Shown here: positions 23,109 through 31,811 of the stretch, piece after piece
How the letters are laid out: each line of letters opens with the position of its first letter
Numbering within the stretch: the stretch's first letter is position 1
Assembly (NCBI GenBank): GCA_003024175.1
Contig: MDYQ01000003.1
Location: forward strand, 186,001 to 250,000
Length of the DNA stretch: 64,000 bases
Reading direction: 5' to 3'
From: Planoprotostelium fungivorum
Lineage: Eukaryota > Evosea > Variosea > Cavosteliida > Cavosteliaceae
Notes under the pieces: generated by a model
Database searches by the model: none
Seen by the model: only the letters and a program-made list of their open reading frames with translations
Told to the model about the DNA's origin: nothing
Position numbers and translations under genes: made by a program

Positions 23109-23843
23109 TCATTGCTGGCGAAACTCTGGCGTAGTCAAACCCACAAAGACGAATGGAGGAGGTTGTTCTGTACTAGGTCGTCGGGGTGCATTCCCTGGAG
23201 CTCTGTGGAACGATCTGCTTTTCAAACGCGATGGTTTAGACGAACCAATGCAGAAGTTACCCTTCAGATCCTCCAGCTTGGGGCAATTCACCTTGAGATA
23301 GTCTGGCATGACGATCTTACTGAAGTCGACGCTGGGCAGACAGGGAAGAGGAGGGAGGTGGTTCGGCTCTGAACCGATGAGGGGCATCCATACGGGGGGT
23401 GCCGCCAGGGGTCCAAACATGGGCAGTTCGATAGGAAGGGTGAAAGAAGGCGATATTCGTTCCCTTGGCTGTGGTTGCTGAGCCTGAGAGGGCATGGTGT
23501 TGATGATCATCCTTCGAAGCGAGAGGTTGGAACGGAGGTCAGTCATCATTGGAAGATTGGTGAGGGGTGATCTCTTGAAACCTAGACAGCTATTGAACCA
23601 TTTCTCGGTGGCCTTCCTCTCGTATGTGTGTCCATCTGCGGCAACGACTGGGTCTTCCATGACCTCCTGTGTGATGGGGCAAATGTACTCATAAGGTATC
23701 TGATCGGTTTGTTATCTTTCGTGCGATGGTCAGACGATGGGTATCACCTGGTCTTCTTCGACTTTCTGTCTCTTTAGACGTTCATTCTCTTCCGTGAGCT
23801 CACGTATTCTCTTCAGGAGTGATTGTCGGTCCGTGTTCTCCAT
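23109..23843 (-). CDS. U-box E3 ubiquitin ligase, small
   Basis: Two exons. The first (MENTDRQSLLKRIREL...) is a short coiled-coil-like helix. An intron of about 47 bp leads to a U-box: PYEYICPITQEVMEDPVVAADGHTYERKA, followed by WFNSC, RSPLTN and LRRMI (the long first motif spans 23705-23625). The U-box folds like a RING and recruits E2 enzymes. The rest is Pro-rich and ends FRQQ at 23109. No ARM, WD or TPR repeats are present, so the substrate adaptor is unknown. The length is about 230 residues. It lies tandem with Rab11 on the same strand, 193 bp upstream of it. Confidence 0.85.
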
Positions 23844-24114
23844 GTGTGGTGTTGCTTTGCTTTTGCTTTGTCACATTCCAGGAAATAAATTCAATGTTTG
23901 GGTTTTATTTTGTCAATTTGTCACACGGTCGATATTTTGATGTGCAAAGTCCTCTAATATCAGATCGTTCACAAGATTGGATTTATCGTTTGTTATGTCT
24001 GAGACATGAGAAGGAGCTACGAGTTCAAGGAGTTTAGTTTAGTTTAAAACTGTCACTTCAAGTGCCGATGTGATGTGATCTGATGTCACAACACACATCA
24101 CCGAGCCATCAATC

Positions 24115-26352
24115 ATGCTACCCAACTTGGCTCGTCACACACGATGCCTCCTTCATTCACGCGTGTCAAGACCCTTCAATACCATTCGCCCTCGCTTCAT
24201 CAGCAACCAACGTCATCCGTATCGCATCTGCGTCGTAGGTAGTGGTCCTGCTGGTTTCTACACTGCCGAATCTCTCATGAAGATGTCCAGTCACCACCCA
24301 TCAAAGGGTATCCACAAGAAGGAGGAGGAATCGATCACTATTCAGAACGTCCCTTCTTTCAATTCAAATTCCCCACTTGAATACACTGGTGCCGTACAAC
24401 ACGTGAATGTCATCTATATCCATGATTTGACGTCTCATACAGGAACCATCCGCTGCTCAAACCGATTTGGACATTCGAGTCGACATCTTAGAGAAGTTAC
24501 CCACGCCCTACGGTCTCGTTCGTTTCGGTGTTGCCCCCGATCATCCAGAAGTCAAATTGGTTCAGAAGAAATTCGAAGAGCTCATCAACGACAAGTGCAG
24601 GTCTGTTCATTCCATCTCAGCTCCCCCTCAATCACTTTAGATTCTTCGGCAACATCACCATCGGGAAGGACATCAGCATCGATGAGATCAGAAAGAACTA
24701 TCACGCGGTAGTCTACGCTTACGGTGCAGCGAGTGACCGCACCCTGGGGATACCGGGAGAGAACGCAGAAGGTGAAGAGAAGGAGAGGATGTAGAATCAA
24801 GTGTTCAGGTGTTCATTCGGCGAGAGACTTTGTGGGGTGGCTCAACGGACATCCAGAATATCGGTGCGAATTTCTCTCTTCCCTTCATCACATCGACCAC
24901 ATCACCATCATCACATCCCCATTGTAATCACATCATCATCATCAAGAACATGATCATCGGACACAGACATCATCACCGTCATGCACGACGTGACATTCCA
25001 TCAGACACCTCAAGTTCGATCTGTCCGGCCAAGATGCAGTCATCATCGGTCAGGGTAACGTGGCCCTCGACGTTGCCAGGATGCTACTTCGACCCATCAG
25101 CGAGCTGCAAGGCACTGACATCACCTCAGAAGCCACGGAAAAATTGAAAGAGAGCAACATCAAGAGAGTTCACATCCTGGGGAGGAGGGGACCCGCACAA
25201 GCGTCGTTCACCAGTAAAGAGGTGAGATTCTCACGGTAGCCGGCGTGACCGTTCGCGGTAAGTGATGTCAAGTCTCACGGTTCGAAAGGTGAGGGAGATG
25301 GTGAACATGACCGGATGTGAGACCATGATCCACCCGGAAGAGGCCCATCTGAACGAGTGAGCCCAGATTGTGTGAATGAAGCTGAAGTTTCAAGGGAATC
25401 GCAGAAAGAACTGAGCGGAAACCGAGCCATGAAGCGAATGGTCGAACTTCTCACGTCGAAATCGAAGAAATGGGACGGAAAGATCGACGAGAACGGTGAG
25501 GCTGACCGTCTGCAATGACTGACCTCTTTAGCGTCCACAAGACAAGTCTTTGTTCGGTTTTTAAAGAGTCCGGCAGAATTCAAGATGGAAGGAGGGAGAG
25601 TGAAGGCGGTCCTGTGTAACGAAACACGACTGGAAGGGAAAGAGGGGAAGCAGAGGGCGGTGAACACCGGAAACTCCGAGGAGATTCCGGCGGACATCGT
25701 GTTTCGCAGCATAGGCTACAAGAGCTTACCGTTAGAAGGCGTACCCTTCGATAATGCCTCCGGGACGATCCCGAACGAGGTGAATTCGAACTTTGAAATT
25801 GGCGGGAACTGACTCTCCAGGCTGGAAGGATTCATTCAGATGGAACTCCCGTGTACGGCAGTTACGTGAGTGGCTGGCTGAAGCGTGGGCCCTCTGGTAT
25901 CATCGGTACGAACAAGTGGGACGCAGAAGAAACGGCACAGACCATTATAGAGGATATCACAAAGGGTCACGTAGAAGCAGCGGCCAGTTTACACTCCCAA
26001 GGAGGTGATCTACATTATAACTTCATCAGACTGCATCACATACATCATCATCACTCCATCAAACTGTATCATTCCTATCCTGTACATCATCATCTGAATG
26101 CGAGACAGAGTTGGGAGGTCTTCACGGCTTCGACGGCTTTCGAAACAAAGTAGAAGAGAGGGGAGTTCAGGTGAGTCGCCAGCAAAGTCCGACACTGAAA
26201 GCATTCTTCAGGTGGTAGAATTTGAAGATTGGAGGTTAGTGGAGGAAGAAGAAGACAAGAGGGGAAAAATGGCCGGAAAGCCGAGGGAGAAGATCACGAG
26301 CGTCGAAGAGATGCTCCAACTCATCAACTCTGCGAAGCGCGCGAAAGTTTGA
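24115..26352 (+). CDS. FDXR: NADPH:adrenodoxin (ferredoxin) reductase, mitochondrial
   Basis: It starts [19 protein letters not shown], an Arg/Leu-rich mitochondrial presequence. Then follow [20 protein letters not shown] (the FAD-binding GxGxxG), [17 protein letters not shown] and [11 protein letters not shown]. After that come [17 protein letters not shown], the NADP-binding [17 protein letters not shown], and [17 protein letters not shown]. The C-terminal part has [15 protein letters not shown], then [18 protein letters not shown], a signature of the family, and ends in [15 protein letters not shown] at 26352. About ten short introns interrupt it; some contain ATC-rich simple sequence. The enzyme passes electrons from NADPH to mitochondrial ferredoxin for Fe-S cluster and heme A synthesis. 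Length about 500 residues, as in the family. Confidence 0.92.
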
Positions 26353-26916
26353 CCCGTCTCTCGATGTCCATAAACGGTAGACTTCTGTGTCCCCGTTTCC
26401 ATTTCCGTCCGATCAGGCCTCGGCCTCCGAGAGGCTTATATCGTGTAGTATTATAATATTTAATATAGGGCATAAAGGCACTGAGATGAAATGAATTATC
26501 TTGTGGTGTGAGAATTTTCCGGTGCCGTTTCCCCTCCGATGCGGGAACCGAAAAAAATTTAGACTTCCTCGAGGTTTCTCGCAAGGGTCATCTCTGACAT
26601 CGACGATCACCAAAAGACAGTAACTTGTCTCCTTCTTCTATCGGGTGAAAATCTTCATATACGGTTATAACCTAAGAGGAAGATACTCTGTTGCATATGA
26701 CGATATGGGTCATTCAATATCGAATATGGGGTTTTCATCCGACAGATGTTGCATGAATAACTATATCGACACATATGAACCATAAGAATATGCAATCGAA
26801 CTCGATCGTTTTACTTTGCGAACGCATTTTTCCACATTATCTGAATCTTCGTCCAAAGAGGAGAACTGACGAAATCTCAGTGCTCAGACGACCCAATAGG
26901 AGGTTGGTAGTACAAC
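26353..26916. other. Intergenic region, no gene seen
   Basis: AT-rich stretches (26450-26470 and 26640-26800) and no frame with recognisable content. It probably holds the poly(A) region of the adrenodoxin reductase gene and the promoter of the membrane-protein gene at 26917. Confidence 0.5.
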
Positions 26917-28439
26917 ATGTTACCAGACGATGAAACAGTACCCATGTGGAGGGCTCCTCCTCGTGCCTCTGTCTATATGAACGTAAACGAGGAGGTGGTG
27001 AAGCCAGTCGTCCCCACCGGCTTTTCGGATGCAAGATTCAGAAGGGTGAGAAGAGTGTATATCTATATCATATCTCTAATTGGATACAGACGACCCTTTG
27101 GTCCATTGTATTTGGGCTCGCCTTCTTCGGTATAGCAGCTGCTCTCACCTTTCTCCTCCTCTCTAACAACCCAAAACCTGAATCCGATCTCTTCGACGAT
27201 TACGAGTTCAGAGTATCCGATCGACAGACCCCTCAACCCATTCTCGACGCTTTCCGTCTGGCCAACATCACGTATCTCGTGAGATATCCATCCTCTTTCA
27301 CATCACTTCCGCTCACTCTCCACAGGAAGGTGGTGCTCCGACGCGTCTCTGTGGTTCTTTCTTGTGGGTCTTCAAATTCACAAAGACGAATCACTTTGGA
27401 GAGGAAAAGACACTCTGGAACTGTGGCATGTCGGTCAATGTGACCAAGGACGGCACCATCTCATCCGCGAGTTTTCTGCGTGATTCTGAGGGGGCAGTCC
27501 GCCCGCTGATACCCAGGACGTCTAATCAGGGGTCCGATCACATCATCGAACCCGTTGGCACGGGAGCTTACATGGCTCACTTCTCTTATTTATTCTGGGA
27601 GGTGAGCATCATTTGGCACGTTGTAGAACGTTTCAAATATTCTCGACAGGTCATCACCCTCAACAATGGAACCAACTCGACACACATCAGACACAACACC
27701 ACCGCCCCTCACAGCCACAAGGCCTTCGGTGAGCTCTACATCCCCCACAACCTCTCTGACCTCTCTAGGAAAGGGAAAGATTGCATGTGATGCCGGCCCA
27801 TCTCTAAAGGTCATGCGTCTCACACCCGAAGATGAGCCCTCCGACTCACCGATTCCCGTCGCAACCTTTGAATACACCGACGGCTACATGTATACCTACC
27901 TCATCCAGAGACCCCAACCTTATGGGGATGCCAACTGCGGCAGCGTCTCCGTTCACGCCGCGAGAATCAAGCCGGAGAATCTGACGGACGATGCACCAAA
28001 GTATGAATACTGGACTGGTAGAGGGGACAGCTTCAGCTCGGACATCACGATGAGAGAGTCACCCCACGTCATCACCAACTGGACCCGCGGCTCTTCTGTA
28101 TCCATCAGGTGATGCACCGTCATCTCATCATCGTCGCTGATGGACATCAGATGGAACCCTCACCTGCATCATTACTGCATCCTCATCACGAAGAACGGAA
28201 CTTCCGTCTTACACTTTGCCAAACACCCCTGGACGACACGGCATCAGTGGTCTAAGCCAGTCATCGTGAAGGGCTCCACAGAGGACCCAGTCAGCGAGGC
28301 CTTCTTTCATCCCGAACTGTGGAGTGATCAGGGGAGCACGATGGTCATCTCTCTGAAGTCATCTGCGGCGTCTTTGCCTCAGATGGTGCACGTGGAAGCG
28401 AAGAAGAAGTTTATTCGAGAGGAAAATTTGATGCGATAG
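26917..28439 (+). CDS. Type II membrane protein with DUF4185/GH-like ectodomain
   Basis: The start is the ATG at 26917. The first 45 residues are cytosolic and include Pro-rich text. After a 44-bp intron comes one hydrophobic segment (LWSIVFGLAFFGIAAALTFL) that acts as a signal anchor. The lumenal part has many Asn-x-Ser/Thr sites and reads FLWVFKFTKTN, then IACDAGPSLKV. It continues YWTGRGDSFSS, SPHVITNWTRG and VSIRWNPHLHHYCILI, similar to DUF4185 proteins and five-bladed GH43-like folds (a ...SVRWNPYL... motif near the end). It ends REENLMR at 28439. The catalytic role is unknown; a surface or vacuolar sugar-binding or hydrolase role is likely. An intron at about 27600-27648 carries CGTTGTAGAA. 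Confidence 0.65.
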
Positions 28440-29210
28440 AATGTACAGTATAAACAGTTGAGAAGAAACAAGAGCGTCCACTCTTTCCATCTCATCATAG
28501 ACATCATCATAGACATCATCTTAGACATCCAGCATCACAAGCAAAACGTATATCATCATCATCACACAAGTACGAACCCATCGTAAGGCTCATCCTTTCA
28601 CGATCTTCACACAAAAGTGAGTCTCTCCGAGTTCACACGAGTTGCCACGAGTCCATTCTCCACGGTGTGAGTGGGCCACATAGGAATGTGAATCTGTCGA
28701 GAAAAAGAAGAGACAACCCAGCCATTTCCAGAGAACGACCAGGGATCTCAGCTCTTCCTCGGCGCGGGAAAAAATATTTCTCCGTTCGGGTTCGAAATGG
28801 AATTTGTGCGGTAACTACCGTAGATGTGCACGTGAAATATTTTTCCTTGGTGTCTCGTTGGATTGAAACCGAGAGGAGACTCGGACATCGACAGCTGAAG
28901 TAGATAGTCGACAGGATTTCATTTGGTCTACATTTTAGAGAGAGAGAGGGAGAGCGATAGGGCGTTTAGAAGAGCTGAGAGCGAAGACCATCTTCAACAA
29001 CAATATCCTCTATTTGAGCTGCTGACGGATTTGAACCGTCAACATCTCAATACAACACAACGGCGGGTCTAGAGTATGAACAGATCGTCATAGCCAAGGA
29101 GAAGATCCTGACCTATCAACCGCCTTAAACACACACACACCATCCACAAGTATCAATCTATTTGTTCAGGCCTATTTTTCAACCCTGTCCAACAACTGTA
29201 TCGAACAAAC
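28440..29210. other. Long intergenic region with simple repeats and a Pol III B-box-like element
   Basis: ATC-rich simple sequence occupies 28490-28570. No protein-coding exon is convincing. On the minus strand around 29036-29018 the text GACGGTTCAAATCCGTC forms a 5-bp stem with a 7-base TTCAAAT loop, exactly like a tRNA T arm or Pol III B box. A matching acceptor stem for a complete tRNA was not found. Confidence 0.4.
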
Positions 29211-30211
29211 ATGTCTAATCAAGAATCCAACCACACCGACTACGTACCCACAGAGGCTGATATCGCGTGAGTCTCTCATTTCACTGTCTATAGACAATGG
29301 TTGATGAAAAATGCAGCCTGCTGGCCCCTCACCACCTAGCCATCTATCAACAATTGAACAGCTTCAACATGTTCAAAGCCGCAGCTACCTTCTTGCAGGA
29401 GGCAGTCTCGAGCACTCGAGCTCTTAGGAGGGAAGAGACCTTCACAGACGATGAGACTCAGCAGATCTTGTCTGCCCTCACCGCATCTTCCAATCAGATG
29501 TCCGTGATTGCCGCCGAGAATCGTCAGATCCAGATGTTGGCCTCTCAGACCTTACCACCTCCTCTCCCAGAGGATTCTGAGGCCATCGACAAGAAGGTGA
29601 ATAATTCCAAATGTTCGATCTGTGTCTCACGAATCCAATAGAGAGTCATCTATAACTGCAAGTACCACGGCTGCACCGGTAGCTTCACCACTCTCGCCAA
29701 CATGAAGCGCCACGAGAAGCTCCACTCTGGAGAGAAGCCATACGTCTGCCCGGTGGCTTCATGTTCCAAGTCCTTCGCTCGCAAATACGATCTCAAGGTC
29801 CACACACGCACACACACCAAAGAGAAACCCTATGCATGCGGTGTCTGCAGCAAGAAATTCTCTCGAGTATCATCCATGCGAGAGCACGAGAGGAACCTCC
29901 ACGGTCTCAACAACTCTTGCATGGACGATGAGAAGAAGGACCCTCAACTGTTTGTGTCCATCAAGGAGGAAGTCAAAGAAGAGCCCATCGACGTCACCAT
30001 GCTGGCCGGCACGGCCGAGTTCATCGAGCTGCCAGTCACATCGCCCCCGATGACATCACCATCTTCCATCTTTTCGGATCAACTGTCAGACTTGGGTCTC
30101 GTTCAGGGTTTCACGCCCCCACAGAATGTGGGAGAGCAATGGGAGGGTCTCGTCTTTGATGAGCTCCACATGGGAAACGATGATCTACACTTGGTCAATT
30201 TTCATAATTAA
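29211..30211 (+). CDS. C2H2 zinc-finger transcription factor (three fingers)
   Basis: It starts MSNQESNHTDYVPTEADIA at 29211. A short intron (GTGAGT...CTATAG, 29268-29293) leads to a Leu/Ala/Gln-rich region. After a second intron (about 29597-29643) come three C2H2 fingers: CKYHGCTG...H..H, CPVASCSK...H..H and CGVCSKKF...H...H. They are separated by HSGEKPYVC and HTKEKPYAC linkers, the classic DNA-binding arrangement. A short acidic region (KEEVKEEPIDV, a SUMO-type psiKxE match in VKEEP) and a Ser/Pro-rich tail follow, ending at 30211. Nuclear DNA-binding regulator; targets unknown. About 310 residues. Confidence 0.87.
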
Positions 30212-30761
30212 ATAAAACGTTAGTACTAAGATCATGACGAGGGTTTACCCTACTTGATGGAGGTTTCTAACGTTTATTTCTTACAGTGAGTAGGTCATCA
30301 TCATCCCATCGGTGAGTCGCATGATCGTGATGCAACGTTGATTACAGGTGAAACGATGGATAGCCTGGGAACACTCGGACAATCCATCGTGATGATGAAC
30401 AAAATAAAGATTTATCGAGAATAGAAGAACCCTATGTCCACCGCTTGCTCCTACGAGAGGACAACTCTCGGGGATGATGATGACGTCACAGCTCTTTCAC
30501 TCGAGGACAAGCGTCCACAGATGAGATCGTGTCCATGATATAAACGTAAGAAGGAACGTGCCCTGCAGATAAAACGGTTAATAGAAGAGAGATGAAGATG
30601 ATAGAGTGATAGGATGTCTGTCACTAGATGTGATATTATCACAAGGGCATTTATTCCGTGAAAAGAAATATGTTTGTAGACCATCGAGTTTTCCTCCAAT
30701 TTAACTTGACATCTCAAGACTAAGCAGACCAGCATCGTCACAAGAGAACAACACGAACACA
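30212..30761. other. Intergenic region with an inverted repeat and a CRE-like site
   Basis: An inverted repeat (ATAAAACGTTAG near 30212 and CTAACGTTTAT near 30269) lies just past the zinc-finger stop and could form a 3' UTR stem-loop. GATGACGTCACAG near 30479 contains a full TGACGTCA cAMP-response-type palindrome, upstream of the hydrophilic-protein gene. A 22-codon frame at 30358 (MDSLGTLGQSIVMMNK) is too short to call. Confidence 0.45.
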
Positions 30762-31793
30762 ATGAACACCTACGAAGCCACATCCACCACGTCTGTCGTC
30801 AGACAAGAACCCATCAACAAGGAGACCATCATCAAAGACACTGTCATCCAAGAGCACATCCATCCCGTACAGAAGGAGGAGATCCAACCTATCATTTACC
30901 GAGAGAGAGAGCAGCTCGACGTGAAGCAGGTCACACAAAAGTTACACGAGACCGAGATCCTGCCCACGATCGTAGAGCAGAGAGAACTACCCGCTGAGCG
31001 CAGAGAAGTGTTGGTAGAGAGATCAGCTCCCATCGCTGAGAACTTGGTCCTACCCACTCGTGAAGTCGACGTTACCACCAGGTCACAGGTCGTCCATGCT
31101 CCCATCATCAACGAGACCATTCACAAGACTGTCATCGAAGAGGTATTGATTTGATACTTTCAAATCAAACGCGTTCTCACTATCGTACAGGTGCAGCCTG
31201 TCATCGAGAGAGATGTGATTGCCCCCACCGTAGTTCAAGTCCAACAGCCCATCTACGAGAAGGTCATCGAAGCACCCACCATCGTCAGAGAGACGCGTGA
31301 GGGTCTTACCACCCAGGCCAATTTCCACCAACACACCACCCTCCACCAACAACCCACTCTCCCTCCCCACATCCAGAGCGTACCCATCGTGGAGAGCGTA
31401 CACCGAGAGGCTTATCTGCCCCAGACGGCTTACACGGCCGCACCTGTAGCCCCTCTCATGACACAGCAGCCCCTCTACAACCACATGGACACGTCTTACA
31501 CACCTCCCCACGCCATGAATCAACTCAACCGTGCCCCCGTGCAGCCTCAGATGTACTCTGCCCCTGCGCAGCCTCAGATATATTCCGCCCCGGCTCCAAT
31601 GGTCTACATGCCACAGATGGCCACGCCTGCTAACTACCAGGCACAGACTCTCCCCAACATGGGCTTTAGCAACTACGCTGCTGAGGGAGGAAACATCGTC
31701 CACGCTTCCACAGTGGGGAACGTGAAGCAGGTTCAGACGATGAACGACATCATCACACCCGTTCAGGCCCCCCTTGCTTCGGGCAGAATGTAA
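30762..31793 (+). CDS. Hydrophilic Glu/Val/Ile-rich repeat protein (stress or LEA-like type)
   Basis: Two exons split by a 47-bp intron (31144-31190). The first 150 residues have an alternating pattern of charged and beta-branched residues (KETIIKDTVIQEHI, KEEIQPIIYRER, ETEILPTIVEQREL), with the core PIxxExxxKxVIEE recurring. Similar proteins are abundant in fungi and slime moulds and are often annotated as allergen- or stress-related; their function is not established. The C-terminal half is Pro/Gln/Tyr-rich with a short repeat (APVQPQMYSAPAQPQIYSAP) and no membrane segment. About 325 residues. A CRE-like TGACGTCA lies about 280 bp upstream. Its stop is only 18 bp from the convergent glycosyltransferase-GNAT gene. 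Confidence 0.7.
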
Positions 31794-31811
31794 ATAAATC
31801 CCGATCGAAAC

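Noticed and set aside
29018-29120. A complete tRNA gene on the minus strand
   Set aside because: The T arm is perfect, but no 5' acceptor strand pairs with AGCAGCT and no clear anticodon arm could be drawn.
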